NCBI RefSeq assembly: GCF_020511155.1
Contig: NZ_CP041216.1
Location: 124,001-188,000, forward strand
From: Shewanella glacialimarina
GTDB lineage: Bacteria; Pseudomonadota; Gammaproteobacteria; Enterobacterales; Shewanellaceae
Direction: 5' to 3'
DNA: 64,000 nucleotides
Shown here: positions 18,513 to 33,279 of the stretch, one piece after another
How the letters are laid out: each line of letters starts with the position of its first letter
Numbering within the stretch: the stretch's first letter is position 1
The notes under the pieces: generated by a model
Database searches by the model: none
Told to the model about the DNA's origin: nothing
The model's input: the letters and a program-made list of their open reading frames with translations, nothing else
Position numbers and translations under genes: made by a program

Positions 18513-19619
18513 CTACGCGTAAGCAGCAGTCAGGTTTTTCCATTGTCGCTGCTGCTCAAGAAAGCGTTCGCGAAGTTCTTGAACCTGTTCTTTTAAGTGG
18601 GTATCAACTAATTGTTTTCGCTTAGCTTCAATTAACGCTTTTTTGGCTTGATAGTATTCCATCAAATGCTGCTTCATAAGTTCATATTCAGCTTGGAAGG
18701 TATCAATTATTTCATCACAATTAGGTAAATGGGCTACTTTATACTGCACACGTTGCAGTTGCATTTTCAGTTTAGCCGCTTCAATACGCTCTTGTGGTAC
18801 TTTACGTAAGTCGGAGGCTAGTCCAAACCAGTCCAACGTTTTTATTAACCACTTAGTTGGATCGTAATCCCACCATTTAATACCATTACGGTAATCATTT
18901 TCAAAAATATGGTGGAAGTTGTGGTAACCCTCACCGTATGTCAGCAAGGCTAAAAAAGCATTGTCGCGAGCGGTGTTTTTGTTTGTGTACGGTTGTTTAC
19001 CCCAAATATGGGCAAGTGAGTTAATGAAAAAAGTACAATGATGCACTACCACTAATCGTAGCAAGCCAGCCATTAATACCATTGACACTATGTCACCATT
19101 TAACCAGCCCAATAAAGCGGGTAGACCGATATTCATTAAAATAACCAATGCTAAATAGTGTTTGTGTTGCCATACAAGAATCGGATCATTTTGCAAATCG
19201 CGGACGTTATTGTAATCACTATAACGACTTGCTTGATATTCACGTAACATCCAACCTATATGGCTGTACCAAAAGCCCAGCTTAGCTGAATAGGGATCTT
19301 TGTCGTTATTATCGACATGCTTATGATGTACACGGTGATCACTACACCAGTGTATAGCACTATTTTGTAATGCTAATGCACCACCTAATGCAAATAATAC
19401 TCGCACTGCCGGATGCGCTTTATAGGCCTTATGGGACCAAAGGCGATGATAACCAGCGGTGATAGACAAGCCACTGGCATAGGCTAAAACAATGAAGGCA
19501 AGCCATTCTACACCATCAAAACCGTGCGCTATACCGCGCCAAGGTACTAATACCACAGCACCAATAAACGTAATAGCGAACAACAAGGTGTTAAGCCAAA
19601 TAATAGGAGGTTTTTTCAT
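18513..19619 (-). CDS. Membrane acyl-CoA delta-9 fatty-acid desaturase
   Basis: A di-iron membrane desaturase that introduces a cis double bond into saturated acyl chains. The 368-residue protein shows the three His boxes HRLWSH (58-63), HRVHHKH (95-101) and a C-terminal HNFHH, with hydrophobic pairs around them. A long charged C-terminal extension rich in Gln, Glu, Lys and Arg follows the third box. It is divergent from fabR, and a FabR-type operator lies in the shared upstream region, so the sequence supports control by FabR in response to the saturated/unsaturated acyl balance. It resembles DesC/DesB of Pseudomonas more than a phospholipid desaturase. Confidence 0.92.
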   Translation of the reverse strand: MKKPPIIWLNTLLFAITFIGAVVLVPWRGIAHGFDGVEWLAFIVLAYASGLSITAGYHRLWSHKAYKAHPAVRVLFALGGALALQNSAIHWCSDHRVHHKHVDNNDKDPYSAKLGFWYSHIGWMLREYQASRYSDYNNVRDLQNDPILVWQHKHYLALVILMNIGLPALLGWLNGDIVSMVLMAGLLRLVVVHHCTFFINSLAHIWGKQPYTNKNTARDNAFLALLTYGEGYHNFHHIFENDYRNGIKWWDYDPTKWLIKTLDWFGLASDLRKVPQERIEAAKLKMQLQRVQYKVAHLPNCDEIIDTFQAEYELMKQHLMEYYQAKKALIEAKRKQLVDTHLKEQVQELRERFLEQQRQWKNLTAAYA

Positions 19620-19665
19620 CTAATCGATTTCCTGCTAACTTTTAAATATGAGTCTAAACTAATTG

Positions 19666-19683
19666 AGCGTACATATGTAAGCT
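19666..19683. promoter_or_regulatory. FabR/DesT-type operator
   Basis: The 18-base near-palindrome AGCGTACATATGTAAGCT fits the known FabR pattern AGCGTACA-NN-TGTNNGCT with one arm mismatch. It lies 47 bases upstream of the desaturase start and 103 bases upstream of fabR. Confidence 0.8.
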
Positions 19684-19785
19684 AATTTATCCTGTGATCA
19701 GTTTTGGGTCAAGCTCAATAGGGCTGTGTTTATACGATAAAAGGGGTATTATCTGTTAATTAATCTTGACTGAGCGATTTGTTAA

Positions 19786-20403
19786 ATGGGTGTAAGAGCA
19801 CAACAAAAAGAGAAAACCCGCCGTGCATTAGTGGATGCAGCGTTTAATCAATTAAGTGCTGAGCGCAGTTTTTCTAGTTTAAGCTTACGTGAAGTTGCTC
19901 GAGAAGCCGGTATCGCACCGACATCTTTTTATCGTCATTTTAAAGATATGAATGAGCTTGGCCTGACTATGGTTGATGAGGGCGGGTTAACGCTTAGACA
20001 AATGATGCGTAAAGGTCGTCAACGTGCTGAAGCGGGTGGAAGTGTTATTCGTATTTCAGTTGACACCTTTATGGAAGTCATGGAATCAAACCCCAATGTG
20101 TTCCGAATTCTATTACATGAACGTTCAGGGACATCAGCGGCTTTTCGCGCAGCAGTTGAGCGTGAGGTTGAACACTTTATTTCTGAACTAGCCCATTACA
20201 CCGAAGCACACGCAAATAGACACCCAACACTTGCACGAGCTCAAGCCGAGGCTTTGGTGACTTTGGTGTTCAATGCGGGTGCCAGCGCATTAGACTTAAA
20301 GCGAAGTGAGCGAAAATCGCTGGCTGATCAATTGGTGTTGCATTTGCGAATGGTGGCGACAGGTGCTGAAGCATTACAACAAAAAATGGACAGCCGCAGC
20401 TGA
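19786..20403 (+). CDS. fabR: TetR-family fatty-acid repressor FabR
   Basis: FabR represses unsaturated fatty-acid genes (fabA/fabB in E. coli; desaturases elsewhere) and senses the acyl-ACP/CoA composition. The 205-residue product starts [13 protein letters not shown], nearly identical to E. coli FabR, with the helix-turn-helix at about residues 25-50 ([20 protein letters not shown]) and the conserved [15 protein letters not shown] segment in the ligand domain. The divergent desaturase and the operator at 19666 support its target. A bidirectional terminator follows. Confidence 0.95.
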   Translation: MGVRAQQKEKTRRALVDAAFNQLSAERSFSSLSLREVAREAGIAPTSFYRHFKDMNELGLTMVDEGGLTLRQMMRKGRQRAEAGGSVIRISVDTFMEVMESNPNVFRILLHERSGTSAAFRAAVEREVEHFISELAHYTEAHANRHPTLARAQAEALVTLVFNAGASALDLKRSERKSLADQLVLHLRMVATGAEALQQKMDSRS

Positions 20404-20425
20404 TGATTCAGTTATATATTTTAAT

Positions 20426-20457
20426 AAAAAGGGCAGATAGTTAATCTGCCCTTTTTA
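20426..20457. terminator. Bidirectional terminator between fabR and trmA
   Basis: Stem GGGCAGAT / ATCTGCCC flanked by A5 on one side and T5 on the other, so it can stop transcription from both convergent genes. Confidence 0.88.
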
Positions 20458-20477
20458 TTCATATTGATAAAGCTGTC

Positions 20478-21575
20478 TTACTTGCGCTCAAGTAACACAC
20501 CAGATTCCATATGATCGGTATATGGGAACTGATCAAATAATGCAAAGCGGGTAATTTTATGGGTAATGCCTAGTACTGTTAAGTTATCTTTTAACGTACT
20601 TGGGTTACACGATATATATAAAATACGCTCATAGCCTTGAACCAACTTTAATGTTTCGTCATCAATACCGGCTCTTGGTGGGTCTACAAATATGGTATTG
20701 CAATCATAGCTGTCTAAATCGATACCTTCTAAGCGTCTAAAGCTACGTTTTTTGGCCATCGCATCACTAAAGTCTTCTGCAGACATGCGAATAATCTGCA
20801 CGTTATCGACTTTATTAATTTCAATATTATATTGCGCAGCATCAACTGATGGTTTAGCCAGCTCAGTAGCCAGTACGCGCGAAAAATTTTGCGCCAATGC
20901 AATTGTGAAATTGCCATTGCCGCAATAGAGTTCAAGTAAATCACCCTGGCTATTTTGGGTAGCGTTTATTGCCCACTCAAGCATTTTAACTGACACGTTA
21001 GCATTCGGCTGGGTAAAGCTATTTTCAATCTGCTTATACAAAAGCGTCTTACCGTTCACATTCAGTTTTTCAGTGACAAAATCTTTATCTAAATCGATTT
21101 TTTGCTTCCTAGCTCGACCAATTAAATTAACATTAAATTGTTTGGCGAGTTTAGCCTTTAGTGCGCTCGCATCTTCATGCCATTGAGCATCTAATTGACG
21201 GTGATATAACAAAGACACTAAAATCTCACCGCTTAAGGTAGACAGGAAGTCGACCTGAAATAAACGATATCGCAAAGAAGGGCTTGGTTTTAGCTCTTCA
21301 ATTAAGGCTGCCATCATTTGATTGATCAAAGTACCCGCTGGTAAATATTGATCACAACGCACTTTAGCATTCAGCTCTTTGTCAAACATGTAGTAATATA
21401 AGTCTTCGCCTTCGTGCCACATTCTAAATTCGGCGCGCATCCGATAATTAGCAGGCTCAGAAGCGAAGACTTCTAATACTGGTGGGGTAAAATCAGCAAA
21501 GGCTTGTTCAAGCTTGATACGCTTCTGTTCAAGTTGCGTAGCATAGTTATTTGGGTCCATGGCTGCTAAATTCAT
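20478..21575 (-). CDS. trmA: tRNA (uracil-5-)-methyltransferase TrmA
   Basis: TrmA makes m5U54 in the T-loop of tRNA using SAM. The 365-residue protein has the SAM motif [10 protein letters not shown], the DPPRAGID motif, the catalytic YISCNP cysteine and the C-terminal [13 protein letters not shown]. The ATG at 21575 (MNLAAMDP) was chosen because GGTGGAG lies just upstream and the length then matches the 366 residues of E. coli TrmA; an upstream in-frame ATG at 21608 lacks such support. It is convergent with fabR. Confidence 0.95.
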   Translation of the reverse strand: MNLAAMDPNNYATQLEQKRIKLEQAFADFTPPVLEVFASEPANYRMRAEFRMWHEGEDLYYYMFDKELNAKVRCDQYLPAGTLINQMMAALIEELKPSPSLRYRLFQVDFLSTLSGEILVSLLYHRQLDAQWHEDASALKAKLAKQFNVNLIGRARKQKIDLDKDFVTEKLNVNGKTLLYKQIENSFTQPNANVSVKMLEWAINATQNSQGDLLELYCGNGNFTIALAQNFSRVLATELAKPSVDAAQYNIEINKVDNVQIIRMSAEDFSDAMAKKRSFRRLEGIDLDSYDCNTIFVDPPRAGIDDETLKLVQGYERILYISCNPSTLKDNLTVLGITHKITRFALFDQFPYTDHMESGVLLERK

Positions 21576-21660
21576 TTTCTCCACCAAAGGCAATAAAAAA
21601 GGGCGCAAATTTTATAACAAATAGCGTCGATATCCAATGTATATAAAATAGGAGACCACT

Positions 21661-22434
21661 TTGTCAGAGCCAATTTTAGTATTCGACTCAGGAATAGGTG
21701 GTTTATCAGTACTATCAGAAATCCGCAAGTTACTGCCAAATAGGGATTATCATTACTTATTTGATAATGCCCGCTTGCCCTATGGAAACTTATCAGAAGT
21801 AGATTTAATTGAAGGGTGTGTTGAGTTAATTCTACAACAGGTACATCAAATCAATGCTGCTATTGTGGTTGTTGCATGTAATACCGCCAGCACTCTAGTA
21901 TTGCCAAGGTTAAGGCAGAGTTTATCTATCCCTGTCGTTGGCGTTGTGCCAGCCATTAAACCCGCCGCTGCATTATCTACCAAGAAGCATATTGGACTGC
22001 TTGCCACACCTGGCACAGTAAAACGTGATTATACTCAAGAACTGATTAATGAATTTGCCGATGACTGCAAAGTAGAATTATTCGGGTCATCAGAATTAGT
22101 TATGATGGCAGAGAAATATGTCGCAGGTGAAATCATAGACCTAATAGAATTGGCCTTAATACTGCAACCTATTAAAGATGCTGATATTGATGTGCTGGTA
22201 TTAGGCTGTACACATTTTCCTATTATCGCAGCCGAAATTAACCAGATACTGGGTAATCATGTCAAATTATTAGATTCTGGATTGGCAATAGCGAATAGAG
22301 TAAAAACATTGGTTGCTATGAGTAATAAGCAGGGAAGTGAATTAACGGTCAGTTATACAAAACAGATTTCAACAGGACTCTATAAAGCATTAGTCGGTTA
22401 TGGGTTCACTAGTGTGAAACAAATAACCGACTAA
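21661..22434 (+). CDS. murI: Glutamate racemase MurI
   Basis: MurI makes D-glutamate for peptidoglycan by cofactor-independent racemisation. The 257-residue protein has the substrate loop FDSGIGG and both catalytic cysteines, in VACNTAS and LGCTHFP. It begins with TTG, supported by AGGAG eight bases upstream; a rare start may limit its level. It is divergent from trmA and convergent with the RRM gene, with a gap of only 19 bases. Confidence 0.94.
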   Translation: MSEPILVFDSGIGGLSVLSEIRKLLPNRDYHYLFDNARLPYGNLSEVDLIEGCVELILQQVHQINAAIVVVACNTASTLVLPRLRQSLSIPVVGVVPAIKPAAALSTKKHIGLLATPGTVKRDYTQELINEFADDCKVELFGSSELVMMAEKYVAGEIIDLIELALILQPIKDADIDVLVLGCTHFPIIAAEINQILGNHVKLLDSGLAIANRVKTLVAMSNKQGSELTVSYTKQISTGLYKALVGYGFTSVKQITD

Positions 22435-22453
22435 ACCACCTAACTAAGTTAGA

Positions 22454-22909
22454 TTAAGCATCAGAAGAATCGGAAGAATCAGATTCTTGAGATTTAGCTT
22501 CTCTTACCTTTAAAGTACGCTCCTGGAAAGTATAGTCGTTCAACTTACCCATTGCTTTTTGAGCACCCGCTTCAGACATTTCAACAAAGCCAAAGCCTTT
22601 ACGGCGACCTGTTTTGCGATCACGTACTAAACGGACTGAATTAACCGGGCCATACTCACCAAATAACTCTTTAACTTCACCTTCATGAACACGGTAAGGT
22701 AAGTTACCAACATATAACGTCATTGTTGGACCTACATAAGGTTCATCAGATGCGCGAGCTTGGCTAGATGGAACAAAGGTAAAGATAAGTGTTGCTGTTA
22801 CTATCCCTGCAATAAACGCTACAGAGGAAGCTACACTACCTTGAACTTGAAAAAAAACAAAAGCACCAACAAGTGCTGCAATAAGAACAATCACGAATGA
22901 TTTCTGCAT
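22454..22909 (-). CDS. Membrane-anchored RRM RNA-binding protein
   Basis: A 151-residue protein with two predicted membrane helices (about 4-22 and 27-46) followed by a single RRM domain. RNP2 is LYVGNL (65-70) and RNP1 is KGFGFVEM (104-111), both with the aromatic residues needed for RNA stacking. The tail is acidic and Ser-rich (SDSSDSSDA). Soluble bacterial RRM proteins are well known, whereas a membrane-tethered form is seen mainly in Shewanella and relatives; its RNA targets are unknown to me. It lies just upstream of an rRNA operon, transcribed in the opposite direction. Confidence 0.85.
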   Translation of the reverse strand: MQKSFVIVLIAALVGAFVFFQVQGSVASSVAFIAGIVTATLIFTFVPSSQARASDEPYVGPTMTLYVGNLPYRVHEGEVKELFGEYGPVNSVRLVRDRKTGRRKGFGFVEMSEAGAQKAMGKLNDYTFQERTLKVREAKSQESDSSDSSDA

Positions 22910-23144
22910 AAAATAATCTCTAATAATAATGAAATGAAAAATAACTGTTAAAAAACCGCTATATATTAATGAATAATCCGAACATTAACCAGTCCGTTGT
23001 AGAAAAAATGAGCTTAAAATTAACTTAAATATGATAAATACAGCTTTATGGATCAAACTTGTCGGATTTATGGGCAGGAAAAGCGAAAAAAACAGCGATC
23101 TGAGTAAAAGATCATCGGTCAGTAAAAAAGATCGCGATCCCCCC

Positions 23145-23172
23145 TTGCGCCGATTCAGAATCTCCCTATAAT
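23145..23172 (+). promoter_or_regulatory. rRNA operon promoter
   Basis: A -35 box TTGCGC (23145-23150) and -10 box TATAAT (23167-23172) with 16-base spacing, followed by the GC-rich discriminator GCGC and CACTGACACGG, closely like E. coli rrn P1. The discriminator predicts ppGpp/initiating-NTP control. The leader runs about 445 bases to the 16S gene. Confidence 0.85.
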
Positions 23173-23398
23173 GCGCATCCACTGACACGGCACAGCGCGA
23201 AAGCAAAGTGGCATCTGAAGTTAATCACTTAGGAAGTCAGGTTGATTTGAAAGGATAAAAACTTCGGTTTCATCATCAAATCAACAGCGAAAAGAAAGTT
23301 TGAAAAAACACTTGACGCTGACAACAGGGTCTGTAGAATACGCAGCCCAAGCCAACGACCTAGCGTCTTACGGCGATGTTTGAAAAATCAACATCAAC

Positions 23399-23410
23399 GC
23401 TCTTTAACAA
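23399..23410 (+). promoter_or_regulatory. boxA antitermination site in rRNA leader
   Basis: GCTCTTTAACAA matches the rrn boxA bound by NusB-NusE. A second copy lies in the 16S-23S spacer at about 25612-25623. Confidence 0.85.
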
Positions 23411-23616
23411 TTTATCAAGTAATCTGTGTGGACATTCACAGGTATTGAGTTATTCGAAATTGTCTTCTGTTCTTCGGAATGTTGGCAATCAAAAAATTTA
23501 AACTCAATGCAACGATGAATGTTCATAGTAATATGTACAAAAAGACTTTGTTAACTTCGGTTGATAAAGCAATCAGAATTCATTGAGCCGAAACCTTCGG
23601 GTTTCAAAAAAACTTT

Positions 23617-25160
<1,544 letters not shown>

Positions 25161-25248
25161 CCTATACGACTAACTCAATACCTAAAGTGCAGAAATGCAT
25201 GTGAGTGTTCACACAGATTACTTGATAGAAAGAAAGAGAAATTACGTT

Positions 25249-25325
<77 letters not shown>

Positions 25326-25456
25326 AAATCTTTCCTTTCCTGCGTTGGAAAGTGACTCGTTTAGTGAACTAAACGTCGCCACTTACCGCCTTGAATAGAA
25401 ACGATTTGGTTTAATGCCTTCGTTGAAGGTGAACGTAAATTCTCACTGTATGTAAA

Positions 25457-25532
25457 GGGGTTATAGCTCAGCTGGGAGAGCGCCTGCCTTGCACGCAGGA
25501 GGTCTGCGGTTCGATCCCGCATAGCTCCACCA
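25457..25532 (+). tRNA. alaT: tRNA-Ala (TGC)
   Basis: 76-base tRNA with the anticodon TGC at 25490-25492 and encoded CCA, second tRNA of the spacer. Confidence 0.97.
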
Positions 25533-25893
25533 TTCTCTTTAATGAGAAACATACATATTGGTCCGAGATGCCAAAGATAAACGAAATTTTATCTTTGGCT
25601 TTTTTAAGCCCGCTCTTTAACAATTTGGAAAGCTGATAGTACTAACTAAAGGCGCATGAATGATGATTCGTTGTCGTTTATGTGATTACGTTAGTGCGAA
25701 AATAATATTGATGCGAAAGCATCAGTATCTTGAGTTCTCAAAACACTGTTTAAGTGTCTTGAATATTCTAAAAACTAAGGCGAGTCACACTTCCTGGTCG
25801 GGAGTGAGACAAGTAAAAACCAGCTAGTTGCGATACAGTCTAATTAGTTCATTCTCTTGTTTACAAGGGTTGTGAAACTCATTTGGGTTGTAT

Positions 25894-28796
<2,903 letters not shown>

Positions 28797-28933
28797 ACAA
28801 CCCAGATGGGTTTTACTAACCTTAGTTGTTAGGATGGGACACTTAGACAGTGCGAACTCAAGAAGCTCTAATGAGCAATCAGCTTTCCGAATTATTATTT
28901 AATGCTAGTTAAATGGCGTTAGATAACCAAATT

Positions 28934-29053
28934 TGTCTGGAAACCATAGAGCTGTGGCACCACCTGATCCCATTCCGAACTCAGAAGTGAAACACAGTAT
29001 CGCCGATGGTAGTGTGGGGTCTCCCCATGTGAGAGTAGGTCATTTCCAGGCGC
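28934..29053 (+). rRNA. rrf: 5S ribosomal RNA
   Basis: About 120 bases. The terminal helix pairs TGTCTGG at the 5' end with CCAGGCG at the 3' end, and the conserved CCGAACTCAGAAGTGAAAC is present. Confidence 0.95.
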
Positions 29054-29067
29054 CAAATAAAACAGCA

Positions 29068-29095
29068 AGGCCACTCTAATTGAGTGGCCTTTTTG
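29068..29095 (+). terminator. rRNA operon terminator 1
   Basis: Stem AGGCCACTC / GAGTGGCCT with loop TAATT, then TTTTTG, 14 bases after the 5S gene. Confidence 0.9.
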
Positions 29096-29120
29096 TTTTG
29101 TGTCGAAAAATTATTCTTGA

Positions 29121-29181
29121 GCATGAGTCAAACATAGTGTGGCCGATATGCCCATGTGAGAGTAGGTCATTTCCAGGCGCC
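29121..29181 (+). pseudogene. Eroded 5S rRNA fragment 1
   Basis: The 3' third of a 5S gene with an internal loss of about 18 bases: GCCGAT is followed directly by ATGCCCATGTGAGAG, then GTAGGTCATTTCCAGGCGCC exactly as in the true 5S. It lacks the 5' half and cannot form 5S rRNA. Confidence 0.85.
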
Positions 29182-29205
29182 TAATTTACTCGAAAGAGTA
29201 GTGAT

Positions 29206-29236
29206 AAGCCCGTTGCTAATGCAACGGGCTTTTTTA
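29206..29236 (+). terminator. Terminator 2 between the 5S fragments
   Basis: Stem AGCCCGTTGC / GCAACGGGCT with loop TAAT and a T6 run. A typical rrn-type terminator lying downstream of a 5S fragment, as if a tandem 5S unit once ended here. Confidence 0.9.
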
Positions 29237-29250
29237 CGTCTGAGATTTAA

Positions 29251-29306
29251 GCATTAAAGTCGTGTAGCCGATATGCCCATCTGAGAGTCGATTATTTCCA
29301 GGCGCC
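29251..29306 (+). pseudogene. Eroded 5S rRNA fragment 2
   Basis: Shares GCCGATATGCCCAT with fragment 1, including the same internal deletion, then a more diverged 3' end (TGAGAGTCGATTATTTCCAG) finishing GGCGCC. The common deletion shows that the two fragments copy one another. Confidence 0.8.
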
Positions 29307-30105
29307 TAATACCAATCAGATGGTACCAATCTCATTAATTTATGGGTCAGACCTATTCTCTCTAATAGCTCAATCGGATATCCCTTCTGGCTCAAATATC
29401 CTCATCTCCATGAAAGCAGCTATTAACTAGTTCATTCTGATAAAGTCGTTATCACACTTGCTCTCCATGGTTTAGTTCTGGTGAACCGGGGTAACTTGAG
29501 GGTTGTTAGTTTAGCAAAGTTATCATCTAAATCATGCTGTCGCTGAGATCAATTTCAAATACTCGTACATTTATCTGCTGTTAGCATGTGAGGCAATAAT
29601 GGCTTTCGTTACTGGCGTGACTGCTCCGTCTAAATATACTGATTCAAACAGTTGCAGCCATAACGCTCGTGGACGAGTTTCTTTGGCTAGGAGAATTATG
29701 TTGGCTAAATCTGACTAGACATCAGTGCGAGTGAATGTCACATATTAAGGACAGTTGGCATATAGGGGGTTTTAAAAGCGTCCAGAATTACTTGGGGTGA
29801 TGAGATCAAGTGGTTATCAATGACAATCTAATTGATGAAGTAAATGATAGGTTTTTTTATGCCAGACTAAATTCAGGTGAGTTAAAGCAATTGATACTTT
29901 GGGTTAGATAGGTAGCAATCTAGGTGTTAAAGCTTACCTTGCGGATCTTTAACCTACTGGTAAATATCGTTCGAGGACGATCTTTACCATCTATTCAGCT
30001 TGATAAAATAAAGGACCAAACGTTTGCACGTTTGGTCCTTTATATTCTGCCAAATACCTTTACTCAGTTATTTTCTGAAAAGCGTTAAGCGTTAAGCGTT
30101 AAGCG
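29307..30105. other. Long gene-poor region after the rRNA operon
   Basis: About 800 bases without a convincing gene. On the minus strand 29571-29714 is open for 47 codons with protein-like composition (NIILLAKETRPRALWLQLF) but no start or ribosome site, probably a remnant. On the plus strand 29810-29911 is an open run of 33 codons from GTG. The tandem heptamer AGCGTTA (three exact copies and two variants) at about 30081-30115 spans the 3' end of the RND gene. No IS ends were found. Confidence 0.4.
30010..30041. terminator. Terminator of the RND efflux operon
   Basis: Stem AAAGGACCAAACG / CGTTTGGTCCTTT, 64 bases beyond the stop of the pump gene on the minus strand; the A/T flanks let it work in either direction. 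Confidence 0.8.
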
Positions 30106-33100
30106 TCAGACGTCAGGCTTATTGCTTGCGGCTGAGTCGACACTGTTTATTTCTGATTCAGCTTGGCTTTTTCTCTTACTGAAAAGTCTTTCAACCACCA
30201 CAAAGAACAGTGGAATTAAGAATATACCTAAGAATGTCGAACTCATCATGCCACCTAATACACCGGTGCCAATGGCGTTTTTACTGCCGGAACCGACACC
30301 AGTACTAATTGCTAATGGAACCACACCGAAACCAAATGCTAATGAGGTCATTAGAATAGGACGCAAACGCACACGTACCGCATTTAGTGTTGCTTCGATT
30401 AATCCCGCACCTTTATCGTAGAAGTCTTTGGCGAATTCAACGATCAAGATGGCATTCTTGGTTGCTAGGCCCACCGTTGTCAATAAGCCTACCTGGAAGA
30501 ATACGTCGTTAGGTAAACCTCGACCGTTCATAGCAAGCAATGCACCAATAACCCCTAGAGGTACGACTAATACGACGGCAAATGGCACCGACCAGCTCTC
30601 ATAGAGTGCTGCAAGGACCAAAAACACCACTAGAATTGACAAAGCATATAATGCAGGTGCTTGGTTACCCGACAAACGTTCTTCATAGGACAGGCCATTC
30701 CACTCAACTCCAAACCCAGGTGGTAATTGTTCGACCATTTTCTCTATCGCAACCATAGCATCACCGGTACTGTAACCAGGCACGGTAGCACCTTGAATAT
30801 TGACAGCAGGTAAACCATTAAAGCGTTGTAACTGCGGTGAACCAAAGTTCCAAGAGCCTGTCGCGAAGGCTGAAAAGGGCACCATTTCGCCCTCTGAGTT
30901 ACGGACATACCAAGTGTCTAAATCACTGGGTTGCATACGATATTTAGCCTCACCTTGCACGTATACTTTCTTAACACGACCACGGTCAATGAAGTCATTC
31001 ACATATGAGCCACCCCATGCGGTAGCGAGTACGCTGTTGGCACTGTTGATATCAATACCCAGTGCGCGCACTTTAGCTTGGTCGATATGAATTTCGTACA
31101 TTGGCGCATCTTCCTGGCCATTGGGTCTAACGCCCACCAAGCTTGGATTTTGTGCCGCCATACCCAGTAACTGGTTACGTGCCTCAATTAATGCATCATG
31201 GCCTTTACCGCTTCTATCTTGCAGATATAAATCGAAACCATTTGCTGTGCCCAACTCAATTACCGCAGGTGGAACAAACGCAAACACCATGGCTTCTTTT
31301 ATTTGCATAAAGCGGCCCATTGCACGACCTGCGATAGACTGTACATCCTGACCTGGTTCTTCTCGTTCGGCCCAATCTTTTAAGCCAACAAACGACATGC
31401 CCATGTTTTGGCCCATACCCGCAAAGCTGAAACCTGCAACACTGAACACAGAGTTTACCGAATCGCTTTCCTGGGTCAGATAGAAATCATTGATTTCGTT
31501 TAACACTTTAACGGTACTTTCTTGGGTTGAGTTGGTTGGTAAAATTGCTTGGGTGAATAAAATCCCCTGATCTTCATCTGGTAAGAATGCCGTTGGCATG
31601 CGTAAGAAAATCCACGCTGTAGCAATAACAAGCACAAGATATATGCCCATCATGCGGAAACTGCGTTTAAGAATTTTTGCCACGCTCGCTTCATAGCGAG
31701 ATGTCATGCGATCAAACATACGGTTAAACCAACCAAAAAAGCCGGTATTAATATGGGTATGACCTTTAGGTAATGGCTTTAACATGGTTGCACATAATGC
31801 AGGTGTTAAAATCAACGCTACTAATACTGACAACGCCATAGCCGATACGATAGTGATTGAGAACTGACGATAAATCACCCCGGTAGAGCCTGACATAAAG
31901 GCCATAGGCACGAATACCGCAGAAAGTGTTAAACCAATACCTACAAGTGCGCCAGTAATTTGATCCATCGACTTACGAGTTGCTTCAAGTGGGCTTAACC
32001 CCTCTTCAGACATTAATCGTTCAACGTTTTCTACTACCACAATGGCATCATCGACCAGTAGACCAATTGCCAGCACCATAGCGAACATGGTGAGGGTGTT
32101 AATAGAGAACCCTGTTGCCGACAAAATAGCGAATGTACCCAGTAGTACTACGGGTACTGCAATCGTTGGGATTAACGTTGCCCTGAAGTTCTGTAAGAAC
32201 AGATACATGATCAAGAATACTAATACGATAGCTTCGATTAACGTATGGACCACACCTTCAATAGATTTCTCAACAAATGGAGTAGTGTCATACGGATAGT
32301 AAATTTCTAACCCTTCAGGAAAATAGGTTTTTAAATCATCTAAACGGTCGCGAATATTATTAGCTGTATCGAGTGCGTTTGCACCTGTTGCCAACTTAAA
32401 AGCTAGACCAGATGCAGGTTTACCATTATAGAAGGATTCAACCGCGTAGCTTTCGGCACCAAGTTCAACTCGAGCCACATCTTCAAGATAGACATTTGCG
32501 CCAGAAGAGTCTGATTTCAGAATAATACGTTTAAATTGTTCAGGTGTTTGTAAACGGCTTTGTGCGGTAACCGTGGCGTTTAATTCCTGGCCTGGCATTG
32601 CAGGTGAACCGCCTAATTGGCCAGCCGATATTTGAGCATTTTGCTCTCTAATGGCTGCCATTACATCAATACTGGTTAAGTTGTATTGGGTTAACTTTAG
32701 CGGTTCAAGCCAGATGCGCATTGCGTACTGCGCACCAAACAATTCGAGTTCACCAACACCTGGTACTCGACTCATCGGGTCTTGAATATTGGCAGCAACG
32801 TAATCAGAAATATCGTTTTTAGCCAGCGAGCCGTCTTCAGACACAAACGCCACAACCATTAAGAAACCCGCGCTGGATTTGTTAACGTTTACACCTTGTG
32901 ATTGTACTTCTTGAGGTAAGGAGGTCATTGCCGACTGCAGTTTATTCTGCACTTGAACTTGAGCAATATCGGCATCGGCTTCGGCATTAAACGTTAAGGT
33001 AACAGTAGCGTTACCAAAACTATCACTGCTAGAAGAAATATAGCGTAAATGGTCAATACCTGTCATACGTTGCTCAATAACTTGAGTCACGGTATCTTCC

Positions 33101-33270
33101 ATGGTTTTGGCCGATGCACCAGGATAAAATGCGGTAATCACAACCGTTGGCGGTGCAATACTAGGGTATTGGGCAATGGGCAGGCCTTTAATGGCCAGCA
33201 CGCCTGCTAACATAATAAGAATTGCGATCACCCAAGCAAAAATAGGGCGATCGATAAAAAAGCGAGCCAT
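30106..33270 (-). CDS. RND (HAE1) multidrug efflux transporter, AcrB-like
   Basis: Inner-membrane proton/drug antiporter of a tripartite efflux pump. The 1054-residue protein begins [14 protein letters not shown], the N-terminus shared by HAE1 transporters, with twelve expected membrane helices and two large periplasmic loops. The TM4 proton-relay segment [18 protein letters not shown], with its Asp pair, is intact. Its start lies 9 bases after the stop of the membrane-fusion gene, so the two form one operon. No outer-membrane channel gene is adjacent, so a shared TolC is likely. Substrates cannot be read from sequence. Confidence 0.95.
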   Translation of the reverse strand: MARFFIDRPIFAWVIAILIMLAGVLAIKGLPIAQYPSIAPPTVVITAFYPGASAKTMEDTVTQVIEQRMTGIDHLRYISSSSDSFGNATVTLTFNAEADADIAQVQVQNKLQSAMTSLPQEVQSQGVNVNKSSAGFLMVVAFVSEDGSLAKNDISDYVAANIQDPMSRVPGVGELELFGAQYAMRIWLEPLKLTQYNLTSIDVMAAIREQNAQISAGQLGGSPAMPGQELNATVTAQSRLQTPEQFKRIILKSDSSGANVYLEDVARVELGAESYAVESFYNGKPASGLAFKLATGANALDTANNIRDRLDDLKTYFPEGLEIYYPYDTTPFVEKSIEGVVHTLIEAIVLVFLIMYLFLQNFRATLIPTIAVPVVLLGTFAILSATGFSINTLTMFAMVLAIGLLVDDAIVVVENVERLMSEEGLSPLEATRKSMDQITGALVGIGLTLSAVFVPMAFMSGSTGVIYRQFSITIVSAMALSVLVALILTPALCATMLKPLPKGHTHINTGFFGWFNRMFDRMTSRYEASVAKILKRSFRMMGIYLVLVIATAWIFLRMPTAFLPDEDQGILFTQAILPTNSTQESTVKVLNEINDFYLTQESDSVNSVFSVAGFSFAGMGQNMGMSFVGLKDWAEREEPGQDVQSIAGRAMGRFMQIKEAMVFAFVPPAVIELGTANGFDLYLQDRSGKGHDALIEARNQLLGMAAQNPSLVGVRPNGQEDAPMYEIHIDQAKVRALGIDINSANSVLATAWGGSYVNDFIDRGRVKKVYVQGEAKYRMQPSDLDTWYVRNSEGEMVPFSAFATGSWNFGSPQLQRFNGLPAVNIQGATVPGYSTGDAMVAIEKMVEQLPPGFGVEWNGLSYEERLSGNQAPALYALSILVVFLVLAALYESWSVPFAVVLVVPLGVIGALLAMNGRGLPNDVFFQVGLLTTVGLATKNAILIVEFAKDFYDKGAGLIEATLNAVRVRLRPILMTSLAFGFGVVPLAISTGVGSGSKNAIGTGVLGGMMSSTFLGIFLIPLFFVVVERLFSKRKSQAESEINSVDSAASNKPDV

Positions 33271-33279
33271 AATAATGTC

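Noticed and set aside
29810..29911. 33-codon open frame from GTG after the rRNA operon.
   Set aside because: No ribosome site at a useful distance and no recognisable family; kept only as a note in the region entry.
31121..32299. Plus-strand ORFs opposite the RND pump gene.
   Set aside because: Shadows of a fully intact 1054-codon gene.
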